Source: Alnus glutinosa (taxonomy: Eukaryota > Streptophyta > Magnoliopsida > Fagales > Betulaceae). From it: a stretch of 64,000 nt of DNA. The position numbers and the translations under genes were made by a program. The DNA lies in contig NC_084888.1 in assembly GCF_958979055.1 (NCBI RefSeq), positions 6,681,501 through 6,745,500 on the forward strand, written 5' to 3'. Below are positions 1 to 12,769 of the stretch, one piece after another. Under the pieces are notes generated by a model. That model ran no database searches. It was not told the origin of the DNA and worked only from the letters and a program-made list of their open reading frames with translations. Numbering within the stretch: position 1 is the first letter of the stretch; each line of letters begins with the position of its first letter.

Positions 1-804
1 TCATTTGTTACAAAAAAATGTTAACCACATATGTGATATTACCTAATTAAAAGAATGTTACAACTAAAAATCCTTGGAATCATTTAAATAACCTAATTGC
101 ACTTAATAAGAAATTAATATTGTAAGACTTAACATCTATGTAATACCTTCACAATCCTTCAGCTCGGTGTGAAACTTGATTTTTCAGGGTGTTATACAGA
201 AGTAATATTACAAACTACACTCTCATCTAACTCTCATCCCACTGGACTGATGTGGCATTGTCATGCCCATCAGCCTAATGAGATGAAGGTAAATCGACTA
301 AATAAAAATATAGTATGTAGCATTTACCGTTACACAAATTATGCCTTAAGAAAACAAAAAGAAAAAACAAGAACATTGGGGGGCCCTTGGTTGACCCTAT
401 AATCCACAAATTAGAGCCGGGCTCTCTCTCAGCTAAGAGGTAGATCGAAGACATTTAGGGTCCTCTTTCATGCCCCTATCATGTTTGAAAAGTTCTCTCT
501 TCTTTTTCCTTTGCTTTTTTATTTTGGTCTGCAGAGCAATTAAATGAATCCAAACCATTACTGTATATCCCCTGTAAGTAACCAGATGCCTGAGGTTCCT
601 GACTCATGGATTCACCTCGGGAACCACATTAAATAATAAATAGCCCAGCACACACACAAAAACACGCATGGAAGTGCAACACAAACACATATAGCAAGAG
701 TGAAATTGAAATGATCTTATTTTAACAAGACGAAGACAACAAATAATATTATTTGAGCTCTCCATCCATATCACAAGATGAAGGAAACAAACAACATCCG
801 ATTT
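1..804. other. Non-coding, AT-rich flank
   Basis: I see no gene, RNA or clear repeat here. The right part is probably the 3' flank of the minus-strand MAKR6-like gene. Short open frames have no conserved motif. Confidence 0.5.
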
Positions 805-992
805 TCATATTGTTTTTGTCAGCACAGATATGTATCTGTGAAGCTTGTCTTGCTTCACAAGACAAAAATTTACACAAACAACCACAAGAAAGAGGCCAGT
901 GAAATAGGACAAATTAGTACAAGTTGTGCTTGATCTCCTACCAAGTACTTTTAGCTCCCTGCAGCTCCCTGCTCGCTTCCTTCTCTTTCTTT
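805..992 (-). CDS. Candidate second exon of the MAKR6-like gene
   Basis: A GT donor at 1127-1126 (AATAG|GTTTGT on the minus strand) and an acceptor with a U-rich tract (TTTTGCACAG) ending at 993 would remove a 135-base intron. The joined frame then stays open to a TGA at 807-805 and gives a protein of about 279 residues. The new tail begins with a strongly basic stretch (ERKRRKRAG), which would suit a protein that binds the membrane by charge. The later part (TNLSYFTGLFLVVV) looks less like conserved protein. A second possible acceptor near 962 would instead give a stop after only two residues. The exact C-terminus is therefore unsettled. Confidence 0.35.
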
Positions 993-1127
993 CTGTGCAA
1001 AATAATCATTTTTCTGAAAGTAAAAAAGTAGAAGTTCAGGCACCCAAAAGTTTAGTTAGTAATAAAGTTATTTTTCTGAAGAGGGAAAAAAAAACAAAAA
1101 AGAAAGAATATATATATATCAACAAAC

Positions 1128-1779
1128 CTATTGATCTTTTGCAATGAAGAACCGCCTCATAAATCGAGCTCTCCATATCACAGCAATCACCTGTTGAATA
1201 AACTATACTTTGTCGCGGAGATGCCTGTGGTGAGTTGCTCCAGCTCTTAACTTCCGACACTCTCCTATCAATATCATCAACTCTAGTACATTTTCTTGAG
1301 CCCTTTAATATTTTATGGCATAAAGGTCTGAGACATCCAAAACACTTCTGCAAGATTCGCTCCAACGGTTTTTTCCATCTTCTGAGAAAATAACAGTTAT
1401 CTTGAACCACTTGATCAATAGCAGTTCCGGAAGTAGAGGATGAAGATAAAGGCATGGCGGGATTGTTATTTGAGGCATTGGACAGCTCTATCCTTGATGG
1501 GTCGACAAATACAGGTTTCATGACGCCGTTGAAAAAAAGCTCATCAGCATGAGCAAGAGGAAGAGATTGGGATATGGGAATTTCGAAATCAAAGTCCTGG
1601 GATTCTTCCGAGCATCTCTTCGACTTTTTCATCTTGTAGTCCGATTGTTTCGAGGTGGCTGCATGAGAATTATCAAGTGATGCTCTAAATGGCCTGTCAA
1701 GTCCATCCAAAGTGGGTCTTACGTTTGACAACCAACTGTATGAAAAACTTTCAGTCGCTAAAGGCTGTGAGGCTTCCAT
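1128..1779 (-). CDS. MAKR6-like membrane-associated kinase regulator, exon 1
   Basis: The protein starts MEASQPLATESFSYSWL, uses ATG at 1779, and has the hallmarks I recall for plant membrane-associated kinase regulators of the MAKR6 type: the N-terminal SFSYSWL block, an acidic FDFEIPIS core, and HADELFFNGVMKPVFVD near the middle. Further on are basic and serine-rich blocks (CHKILKGSRKCTR, SNSPQASPRQS) and ESSIYEAVLHCKRSI at the end of the exon. MAKR proteins are BKI1 relatives: peripheral plasma-membrane proteins that bind receptor-like kinases and tune hormone or peptide signalling. No enzymatic domain is expected or seen. The frame extends upstream without an ATG, so 1779 is the first real start. 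It also reads on past CKRSI through what is probably an intron. Assignment is from memory of family motifs, not a search. Confidence 0.7.
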
Positions 1780-1825
1780 GGTCTTTAGCAACTGTTTATG
1801 CATAAGGATAAAGAATGACGAAGAC

Positions 1826-1834
1826 CTTATATAC
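1826..1834 (-). promoter_or_regulatory. TATA box of the MAKR6-like gene
   Basis: The minus strand reads AGTATATAAGG about 50 bases upstream of the ATG at 1779. The position implies a very short 5' leader. Confidence 0.4.
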
Positions 1835-3923
1835 TCCTTGAGGGACAAGCTCACATGATTGGTATCTTAAGAGTGACCACAAGACCATGGTGACCACAAG
1901 TGCACGCATTGTCTATGCTACCAAATGCCAAGCAGCAGACAGATGGAACAAGAATAAATATGCAAACTAGTTTCTCACTGCTCCCTATCTATTAACGTGT
2001 TATTATTTTATCTTTTATTTATTTATCACTAAGTTATATTTAATTCAAGCAGAATATCATTCATCCTTATTGAAATCCATTCATATATATATTTTTATAT
2101 ATAAGTACTCATATTCTTTTTCCCTTTTAAAATTAACTTTTCTCTAACATAGAAACAAAAAAGAAGAGAGAATGGATTACCTGCAACAACTTTACACTAG
2201 CTAGTAGTATGCTTTGACAATCCAACTTCCTCACATAGCAAACTAAGCAGGGAAACTAAGAGTCCTTTGTCTTCTTGGTGTTGAAGTATTAGATTTTGAA
2301 GTGGGTGTTCAAGAGGTGCTTTTAAGATTGTCAGAAACTTATCTACAGCCAACACTTCAGACCAAATCCACAAGGACTCAAACACTGTAGCAGCTACAAC
2401 TCTACGCCAAGATAAGAGGAAGATCGAGTTCAAAGTCTTGTATTTCATACTCATCTACCATAACAGACTTGTTTATATATACAAAGCCTTCACCAACGTT
2501 TGTGGTAAGACAGTACACTATAAAAACAGATCGAGAACTTCATTTATGGTACTAAGATTTTTTATATGGTGGTCTAGAGGTCATCTCAAATTTTTAGAAC
2601 AATTTTTTTTTTTCAAATTAGATTTTGGCCATTAAACTGTATGTTAAATTCCAACTTCATCCTTTGAATTATCGATTGTGTCAATTTCGTCCTTGATATT
2701 TTGAAAATGCAATGTTATATACCTTTGTCTTGCCTTGCCCTTATAATGTGAATGCTAATGTCAATATATATATATTTTTTCCCAATCTCATCTATCTTCG
2801 TATTGTTAACATGACATGTTAGGACACAATAGGGCTCACAAAGTCAGAGAAGACACCAGAAGCCCCAAGCGAACAGTGTGTGCCACTGACTCTTCTCTCT
2901 GATTTTCTGAGTCTTCCTGTAGCTTAACATGTCATGTCAATAATACAAGCGCATGTTAAAAAAAGGAAAAGAAAAAGAGAGTCTACCTAGCTTGTCAATA
3001 ATTGCCATTTGCATAGCAATAGGCTAATAGCAAGAGAGTGGAAGAGTAGCATTAAAGCATTTTCGAAACATTAAGCGTTCAATTAATACAATTGATAGTT
3101 CAGAGACAAAATTGCAGTTTAATTACATAGTTAAGGGACCAAAATCATCCAGGCGACTAGAAATGGAAACCGACTAAAACCAAATTTGTTTGCTTTTAGA
3201 AATTAATAGGTGAGAGTGATAACTGTTGCATCAGATTTAAGGGATATGTTATGTGCTCCTACCAAAATAAAAAAATAGGTGAAAGACATAATCAATCAGC
3301 ACTATATAGAAGACAAAAGGTGACAACTTTTCTGTATATAAATATGTTCCGAAGAACCTCTGAAAGATCAATATATGGACATTTAATTGAGTAGAATGAG
3401 GAGCAGAGCCCCCATAAACTACAGGAAGAGTCAGCCGAACACAAAGTGCCTGCAGTCATATAGCTCTAAGGAGGATTTTAATGAAACCATTTTGTCATCA
3501 ATTACCAACTTGCTCACCAAATCAGACTGACACCTGACAAGTCCAAACAAAAGGGTTGTGCACAGCACATTTAACAGCCATTATAGCAATATTGAATTTG
3601 AACATTAATACAGAAGAAGACCCTGAAAGAGACAAGTTCTACACCGACGCTTTATTTGGCTGATGAGGAAAAGTAGGAAAGTCTATGAGTACAAGTTCTG
3701 TTCGATCGCTCAGGTCCTTGATAGTAAAAAATTTTTTTTAAAAAAAAAAAGAAGAAGAAGAAGAAAAAAGGACTTTTAATCATTTGCTTAGCAATCAAAC
3801 AGTGCCCATTAACAAGACCGTGAAATTTCTCATAGCAAGCAAAGAAGCATTAATCAAAAGCAGCATAAGCAATTATTCCACTTCGAGACTATTACATGCA
3901 TACATTAGAGGGTATTCAGATTT
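1835..3923. other. Intergenic, no recognised gene
   Basis: AT-rich sequence between two minus-strand genes. An 85-codon ATG frame on the minus strand (2454-2197) has no motif I recognise and lies just upstream of the MAKR6-like gene; I do not call it. Around 3727-3770 there is an A-rich and GAA-rich tract. Confidence 0.5.
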
Positions 3924-5210
<1,287 letters not shown>

Positions 5211-5221
5211 CACGTGACTCA
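5211..5221 (-). promoter_or_regulatory. G-box fused to a GCN4-like motif (CACGTGACTCA)
   Basis: CACGTG overlaps TGACTCA about 395 bases upstream of the ATG at 4817. Both motifs are known bZIP targets in plants. In the homologous promoter copies near 10378 and 12643 this site is altered or missing. Whether it is used is unknown. Confidence 0.4.
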
Positions 5222-5421
5222 TTACTGGAAAAAGAGAAACACTGCCGTATGAAGGAGAATTCTAAGCAGATATTAGCTGATATTTCAATCGTTGGCCTTA
5301 TTTTCCATGCGAAATTTACTTGGAAGTTAACAGCTGAGTCTACTTCCAATAAAATGCGGTACGAGGTTTTAACAAATAGTTCCATGTGTCGAGAAATATT
5401 CTCGATAGTTAATAAATAGGC

Positions 5422-5935
5422 CTGACAATCTATGTCAGCCCATTTTTTATTTTCAGTCCCCAGAAAGGTCAGCTATACGAGCCCATCAATTAACCGGGCC
5501 ACGTGATCCACCACATGGCAAAGCCCAAGTCCGAGTAATCAGCGAGAGGCCACGAAGAGATTGAGATCCTGAGATATCCGAAAGTGTTTCGGAAATGTTG
5601 AGGCCCACGTTCCGGATACATGGGAATCCCATGTTCTGGACCGTGGAGACCCACATTGCAGATGCATGAAGACCCATGATCCCATGTTCCGAGTTCATGG
5701 AAACCCACGATCACAAGATCAATTCCCTCCATATCCAGGAGAAATTGATTCTCACCCTTACTATATGTTAGAATATATGGAAAATATATTATATTTTCCG
5801 AATATTCCATAATTGGTTGATTTAACACTATAAATACACACAGATATTCAGGTATACCCTAGTTGAAATTATTGTGTTTAAAGCATTACTACATATTCTC
5901 TCCAAAACCGACTTAAGCATCAGAGTAGGCATTCA
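5422..5935 (+). mobile_element. Remnant of an LTR-retrotransposon LTR (fossil)
   Basis: A TATA-like CACTATAAATACACA at about 5826, followed by CTCTCCAAAACCGACTTAAGCATCAGAGT, is typical of the R-U5 part of plant Ty3-type LTRs. The upstream part has GC-richer, repeat-like sequence different from its surroundings. No internal coding domain follows, so it is a solo or broken copy. Ends are approximate and I see no target duplication. Confidence 0.45.
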
Positions 5936-6239
5936 TGTGTGGAGGTCGGATGCATGTATGTGTGAATTTTGCAAGAGAAATTCTAAAATAAGGGAAGAGG
6001 AAAATTGATAGTTTCATGGTGGAGTTGCTGCAAAAGATTTCACAAGGTATGCAAGCAAGCTTTGACATGTTGGAAGGTGAAATTTTAATGGAGAGGCTTG
6101 GAGATGGAGTCGAGACTGGGGTTCGTCCCTTCAGTGTCTTCTCTGCCATTTTTTAGTATAAATTTATTGTGAAACAGTTTTGTAAGAAATTTTTTACAAA
6201 TTCATCTCTACAAGTAACATGTATCTTTCAGCATATAGA

Positions 6240-6800
6240 AGAACCACCTTCCTTCCCCTTCCTCTGCTGCGGCCTGCGGCGCCTGCCGGTGTGTGACGTG
6301 TGTCCGTGCGTGCGGGGAGGGCCGATGACTGGCGACGACTAGCGAGGTGGCTAGTGGCACGGCTGCGGCGCTCAGGGCAGGGCTGGTGAGTGCACTGAGT
6401 GGTGGCTGGTGATGCGGGCTGGCTAGTGGCACTGTGGCAGGGCTGCTGCGGCGCTCAGGGATGTGGTGCTCACTGCTCAGGGCTGCGGCGCTCAACGGCT
6501 CAAGGACTTACAAACCTAAAGAAGAAAAGTTTAGGGTTAGGTTAGAATTTAGAGACACTGCCTGCTGTGTTTTTTATGTTTTTCGCCGCCCCCCCCCCCC
6601 CCCCCTTTTCCTTTTTTTTTTTTTTTTTTTTTAAACCTGCGGGGCGGGGGCGGGGACCCGCAAAAATTCAAGGGTCCCCCCCGCAACCCGCCCCGCACCA
6701 CGCGGGGGGGCTAAAAAAAACCCCTAAACCCGCACCATGGGTGCGGGTTTTGGGCTCTACGGGGCGGGGCGGGTTTTGCGGGGATTTGCTCACTCTTAAG
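6240..6800. other. GC-rich low-complexity block
   Basis: An island of high GC in AT-rich DNA. It holds degenerate GGCTGCGGCGCTCA direct repeats (6361-6495), a run of about 21 C followed by a long T run (6584-6632), and a GGGGCGGG and CCCGC-rich palindromic stretch (6637-6783). No protein is supported. It may be part of a non-autonomous transposon or a decayed host fragment. Confidence 0.45.
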
Positions 6801-7077
6801 TTTGGTCACTCCCTGAATCCTTGAGTGGCTAACAGAATTACCCCGTCAACCATTTTTTTTTTTTTGAAAGAAAAAAATGTAAAATTAGTACTTGTGGCTT
6901 ACTTGATTTATAATTAGTTCTATGTACTATCAAACTGCAAAAACAAAACAAAAAAATTATACAAATATTAAAAAAAAAAAAAAAAAAGGAAAGAAGGGGG
7001 GGTCATGCGCCACCACCGGCCTTTGGGATTTCCTTTCGAGTCACGCCCTTTTATTATTATTATTATTATTATTATTA

Positions 7078-7443
7078 GGGTTAAATATATTTTAGCCCCC
7101 AAACTACCACCCTTTCTCCGGATGATCCCCCAAACAACCAATACTTAGATTCTGGCTCCCCAAACTACCACTTTCTGATTTTTTGGCCCCATCCGTATAT
7201 TTATTCCGTCAATTCTAACAGAAATTGGCAAAAAACCTGAAAATACCCCTCCCTTAACCGTAGGAATTTCAAAGTGTAGGAGGGATATTTTCGGATTTCT
7301 GTTTAAAATTGACGGCATAAATGGACGGATGGGGCCAAAAAATAGAAAGTAGTAGTTTGGGGGGCCAGAATCTAAGCATTGGTAGTTTGGGAGGCCATCC
7401 GGAGAACGGGTGGTAGTTTGGGGGGCTAAAATATATTTATCCC
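7078..7443. mobile_element. Foldback MITE, 366 bp, with 9-bp flanking repeat
   Basis: The two halves are long inverted repeats: the left arm starts GGGTTAAATATATTTTAGCC and the right arm ends with the complement of GGGATAAATATATTTTAGCC. The arms pair over roughly 150 bases. TTATTATTA flanks both sides (7069-7077 and 7444-7452), a 9-bp duplication as made by Mutator-like transposases; the flank is a TTA microsatellite, which weakens that point. It has no coding capacity. Confidence 0.8.
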
Positions 7444-8480
7444 TTATTATTAATAAAAAAATAAATTTTTAATTTTTTTTTAATTTTTATATATTTTTTA
7501 TTAAGAGCGACACGTGTCGCCATTTTATTAGTGCTGAAGTGACACACTAATGGAATACGTAAAATGTTTTGACGGAATTTAACTGCAGGGAGTAAATTAA
7601 TTTTTTGGCATACTCCAAGAACTTACGAATTCATTTTGATACAACAAAGAGCTAATTGTAAATCAAGTAACGATATAAACTGATTTTGTATCTTTTTTTC
7701 TTCTATCTTTTTTTCCTAATTTTTTTTCTTTGGTTGAAAGGTAAATTGGGTATTTCAAGTAAAAAAAATTGCACATGTAATGTAAGCCACGTGTAATGTT
7801 AGACACTAACAGAATGTGCCAATTGAAAAGAACAGGCAGTTTGAGGGCATCAAGTGTCACAAATGATAGTTTTGACATTCATGGGAGTTAGTATATATTT
7901 TCTCATATTTTTAAAAGACCAATATATATATAGTAAATACTTAGGTGATGAATGGTGATCAGTTGATAGAGGTGATCATAAGAGCATTCCTAATAAGCTC
8001 TTTAATTTTATTTTATTTTTTTCTAAATTTTAGCTAAACAATCTACTTTTCTTATTTTATCTATTACTTTTAAAAAGCTTCATATATCAAACTCTCTAAA
8101 TATTTTTTTTTATTTTAAATATATATTATTTTTTTTATTGATTTTGATAGCAACCACTTTAACAACTTTAACTACCATAAAAAATTACTCCAAATGTGTA
8201 AAATAAATTTTATCCCAAAAAAGGATACCCACAAGATTTATCTTTTCAATGTAGAAGCAAAAAGTCTGTTCCTCCTTCATCATGAAATTCTGTTCTCCTC
8301 TCCCCCTTCAAGCACATCTTAAATTAAAAATCACCAAATATGAGAAAAGACAAAAACTCATTTTCCAAATTTGAAAAATTCAAAGAACATGGGTTTGGGT
8401 TTGGGTTTGAGATTTCAAAAAGTACGATTTAAAATAACGATTCGAAAAAATGATTTTTTAAAACACAGTTAAGCGTTTGA

Positions 8481-8926
8481 CAAAATCGCAATTTAACCTT
8501 TAAAATCGCAAATTAGTCTTTAAAATTATGCATTTTAAAAAAAGCATCATCTAACCTGTGATTTGAAAAGACAGATTTTCTGTGTTTTCTTTTTTGGATA
8601 AAAGATTTTCTGCGTTTTCAAATCGTAATTTTTAAAAACGCAGTTTATAAACGATTTACGTTCTACGATTTGATTTAAAATCCCACTTATTGTCTACAAA
8701 ATCGCAATCTCAAACGCATACAAAATCGCAATTTAACTTTTAAAATCGTAAATTAGCCTTTAAAATTATGCGTTTTCAAAAAAACATCTTACATGCGATT
8801 TGAAAAGGCAGATTTTCTGCGTTTTAAAATCCCAATTTTTAAAAACACAGTTTCTAAACAATTTATGTTTTGTAATTTAGTTTAAAATCGCATTTACTGT
8901 CTACAAAATCACAATCTCAAATGCAT
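8481..8926. repeat. Two tandem copies of an AAATCGCA-rich unit
   Basis: Copy one (8481-8720) and copy two (8721-8926) both start CAAAATCGCAATTTAAC and end near CAATCTCAAAYGCAT. Copy one carries about 30 extra bases. Both are rich in AAAATCGCA and its complement, which gives local hairpin potential. No gene is present. Confidence 0.75.
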
Positions 8927-8936
8927 CGGAAGTCTA

Positions 8937-9233
<297 letters not shown>

Positions 9234-9423
9234 GTCAGCTATCGTAACAAGCTTTCCTCAACAAAATGGAAGAGAGAGAGATTTGCAGGAAAAATGAAGA
9301 AGGGGGAGAGCCGGAAACAAACAAAAAAATTATAAAATATTGAATAACTTGTGAAATTTGTGAGCCAAATTTAAAGTAAAATTCTGACCAAGTCAATAGA
9401 GAAATTATAAAGAGTTTACTGAG

Positions 9424-10023
9424 AGCATCTTTAGTGAGCTCTTTATTTCAAAATTTTCACCAAAATTTGGTGAAAATCCCAAAAAAGTCCACTCCAACAA
9501 ACTCTCTATAATTTTTCTATTTTAGCTTTTATTAGAATTTCACTTTAAATTTGGCTCACAAATTTTTTGAGTTGTTGAATATTTTATTATTTCTCTTTCC
9601 TTTTACTTTACTTTCACTTTTCCTCTCTCTTCATTTGTTAAAAGTGCTTGCTTAAAACCAATAAAAAATGGGTTGTGATTCATGCACAACTCTTAGCACA
9701 ACTAGTGCACAACTCTAAGACACAATAGGGTGGGGTCCACACTTGGGTTTCACTCCATTGTACATTGGAGTTGTGCTAAAGCTGCCTTTTTAACATTTCC
9801 CATAAAAAATTAATATTTAGTTGAAATAAAGAAAGATTTAGAGAGTTTGATGTAGAAAGACATTTTAAAGTGATAGATAAAATAAAATAAAAAATAGATT
9901 CTTGAGCTAAAATTTAGAAAAAATTTAGAGAGCTCACTAAGAATGCTCTGAAGTAGGCTTTTTTGAGATTTTCATCAAATTTTGGTGAAAAATTTGAAAT
10001 AGAGGGCTTACTAGAAATGCTCT
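9424..10023. mobile_element. Second foldback element with AGAGCAT ends
   Basis: The left end AGAGCATCTTTAGTGAGCTC is matched inverted by the right end (complement AGAGCATTTCTAGTAAGCCC), and both continue through TTTTCACCAAAATTTG and CCAAAAAAG-like sequence. A further inverted copy of the subterminal sequence lies at 9334-9423. Elements of this family are thus nested here. No coding sequence is seen. Confidence 0.5.
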
Positions 10024-10203
10024 AAATGTTATATGTTAAAATTCTATAAAGATGTGCTATATATTATTCTCCTATCTTTCTCCTATTCTCTCTTATAGAC
10101 TAAGTAAACTCACAAAATCAATGGTAATTTTAAAAATTGGAGTACAGAAGAAGAATAGAGGAAACTCAGGAAAGAATGAATCATTTCTATTTCTCTTTCT
10201 CTT

Positions 10204-10480
10204 AACTATTCTAGGCCGCACGTCGGCACATGGACCTCAAAAACTTCCAAGAAAGCAGTGAAGTTCCAGTTCCTCCCTCAGTTACTAACTTTCCAAGTAA
10301 ATTTCGCATGGAGAAAGTATCTGCTTAGAACTCTTCTCCATACGGTAAACGGTAGTGTTTGTCATTTTCCAGTAGTACGTGAACCACTTTAAGATGGGGT
10401 ATGTTTTTGTCGATTTCACTGTATCTGGTCCAAAGGGAAAGGATGAATAAAAGCATCTTATGCGTGGCCTTCATATTCAC
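10204..10480 (+). repeat. Duplicated chitinase distal-promoter block, copy 1
   Basis: AACTATTCTAGGCCGCACGT through GAATAAAAGCAT recurs at 12411-12745, directly upstream of the active chitinase gene. Parts (TTTCGCATGGA, CTGCTTAGAA, TTTTCCAGTA, GATGGGGTATG) are also found inverted upstream of the gene at 3924-4817. This copy has no chitinase gene behind it and is cut off from the gene by a LINE fragment. Confidence 0.8.
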
Positions 10481-10589
10481 CTAAGTTGCGTTGTTGTACA
10501 AAAATAAATTAGGATAATTGCACCGTTGATTTTTAGGGTTGGTTATAATTATTTTTCACTCTCTATGGTTCAAAAAGTTCATGAAATGT

Positions 10590-10886
10590 CATCATGCATG
10601 CAGTGGCTACTGGTGCTCCACAAATCACTCATGTTCCTATAAGGTGGATACCACCACCCCTGGAATTTTCAAGACCAATTGGGATGCATCATTGGATTCA
10701 AAGACGCAGAAAATGGAGTTAGGGTTGATAGTGTGAGACACTAATGGCCACGTGCATGCTGTGGCTTGTTATACAGTGGATGCTTGGGTGGAGCCAGTCA
10801 TTGCAGAGGCGCTTGCCGCATTGTGTGTTGTTGAGTTTTGCCGGAACCGTGGAATGGGTTGTATAGTTTTGGAGGGGGATTTGTTG
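10590..10886 (+). mobile_element. LINE tail fragment (RNase H domain), left half
   Basis: Translation gives TPGIFKTNWDASLDSKTQK, then GHVHAVACYTVDAW, AEALAALCVVEFC and CIVLEGDLL: the N-terminal half of the RNase H domain found at the end of plant L1-type LINE ORF2. There is one in-frame stop. The reading resumes after an insertion at 12095. The 5' part of the LINE is absent. The left edge is approximate. Confidence 0.7.
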
Positions 10887-12094
10887 TGCAAATTTATTTA
10901 ACTCGCAAATGTACGAATCGTTTGCAATATAGCATTTTGCAAGTGCGAGGTTGATCTCATAGGAAATTGTGTTGCTAAAAATCAATCTCTATTCAAACTA
11001 ATCCAATTTTAACCTAATTCCAAATTTAGGGTTTTTAAACAAAATAAAACATGAACTTAACAAATCACAAGATAGGGTTCTAAGATTTTGAAATCCACAC
11101 CCACCAAATTATAGCAACATATTCTCTTATTCATCAACACATATTTGAAGTTCTCACATACAAATCTTAGGTATGCTCTACTTTGCTTCAAAAATCGTTG
11201 AAATCATTCAATGAATCCATTTTTTACACAAATCACAAAAGATACTCGGTATTTTCCAAATCATCCATTGTATCCATTCAAAGAACAAATCACAATATAT
11301 ACCTGGTTTTTCACCAGATCATCAAATGTACCTGTTGAATGAAACAATGAATACCCAACGTTTTGATAAATAAAACCCAAGCAATCAATTAAGTGAGACA
11401 ACTTCAAGTCATCATTTTTATCCGGAAATCACAAAAGATAACCAAAAATCATCTCAAAAATTGAATGGAAGTAGAACAATGAGAAATCAAAAGCCTATAA
11501 ACTCAAATAGCATAAACAAGCATGAAAACATAGTTTCTCTTCAATGGTGAAGTTTCATCATCAACGGTAAAGTTTCATCATCAACCCTAGATGAGAGTTT
11601 AGCTATACAAGACTAAGGAAAGCGTAAATAAACAACAATAATCCATTAAAAATCAAAAGAACTTACAAAATATGGAAGTTCTAGGTGAAAATCACCCAAG
11701 AACCCTAAAATCTACTGAAAACGGCACCTAAGGCGCTCTCCAAGCGGCCTCCCCATCCAAAAAAATGGGAAAAAAATGGTATTTATAGAGTTAGTTAGAG
11801 TTTCTGCGAATCCAAGTCAGCACAAAATCGATTGATCGATAGGCAAAATGTGCTCGATCGACTTGAGATGCGATCGATCGACGTCGATTGAGCACATTTT
11901 TCCCGACATCCCAGCAATTCTGGATTTCCCAGCTTTCTATGTATTTTCATTTGAAATTTGCCATTTTTCTCTTAATGTTCTGCAAAAACACCAAAACTAA
12001 CTAAAACTTTATAAAATAACAAAGCCAAAGGTCTAACTAGTGTAAATTAAAGGGTTCAAATATATAACATTTAGAACTCATCAAGATTCTTTAC
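10887..12094. mobile_element. About 1.2-kb insertion in the LINE tail, probably a solo LTR (fossil)
   Basis: It splits the RNase H reading frame between LEGDLL and VVHAVHQPG. Its left edge (ACTCGCAAATGTACGAATCG, GTGCGAGGTTGATCTCATAG) resembles sequence common at LTRs of plant retrotransposons. It has no coding domain. It includes a CGATCGAT-rich patch at about 11828-11895. Family assignment is tentative, and I could not fix an exact target duplication. Confidence 0.45.
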
Positions 12095-12412
12095 AGGTGG
12101 TCCATGCCGTCCATCAGCCCGGTTTGATCAGGAACATGCATGGACAAATTCCGGGAGATATCAGAGGGATCCTGAGGTCTTTTTCTTCATCATATGAGAT
12201 ATGCCATACTAAAAGGGGAGGTAACAGTGCAGCTCATCTTCTTGCTAAAGGGGGAGTTCATAGTGCTACTGATAGTGTATGGATAGACTGTCTACCGGAT
12301 TTCCTTAGGGATGTTGTAATTTCAGAGTCCTCGACTCTGCCTCTGTAGAGCATTTTTGCTCTTTGGTTTTCATGATATGAATGGAAGCAGTAATTATTTA
12401 AAAAAAAAAAAA
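12095..12412 (+). mobile_element. LINE tail fragment (RNase H domain), right half with poly(A)
   Basis: VVHAVHQPGLIRNMHGQIPG, then CHTKRGGNSAAHLLAKGG and VWIDCLPDFL, is the C-terminal half of the RNase H domain, followed by a short 3' end and an A-run (12400-12412). It continues the fragment at 10590-10886. The duplicated promoter block begins immediately after the A-run. Confidence 0.75.
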
Positions 12413-12745
12413 CTATTCTAGCTAGCTAGGCCGCACATCGGCACATGGACCTCAATAACTTAAGTTCCAAGTAGAGAAGTTACAGTTCCTCCGCCAGTTG
12501 CTAACTTTCCAAGTAAATTTCGCATGAAGAGAACAAGGACAAAGATTCCAATATCAGCAACCGGCCAGTTGGAGTTGGGTTAAAAATAAGTTTCTGCTTA
12601 GAATTCTTCTTCATGCGGTAGTGTTTGTCATTTTCCAGTAGGGAACCACTTTAAGATGGGGTATGTTTTTGTCGATTTCATTGTATCTGGTCCAAAGGGA
12701 AAGGATGAATAAAAGCATAATTCTTATGCGTGGCCTTCCTATTCC
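12411..12745 (+). repeat. Duplicated chitinase distal-promoter block, copy 2
   Basis: Direct repeat of 10204-10480, here still linked to the active chitinase gene. It carries an extra stretch (about 12527-12587) not in copy 1. The site that is a G-box/GCN4 motif in the gene at 3924-4817 is deleted here (CCAGTAGGGAACC). Confidence 0.8.
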
Positions 12746-12769
12746 ATGAGCAAAGCTTTCCACAAATTT

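Noticed and set aside
2197-2454. 85-codon minus-strand ATG frame
   Set aside because: Unremarkable composition, no motif and no promoter or neighbour support; such lengths occur by chance in AT-rich DNA.
8481-8926. CRISPR-like array from AAATCGCA repeats
   Set aside because: Only two long tandem copies with no spacers, and this is plant nuclear DNA.
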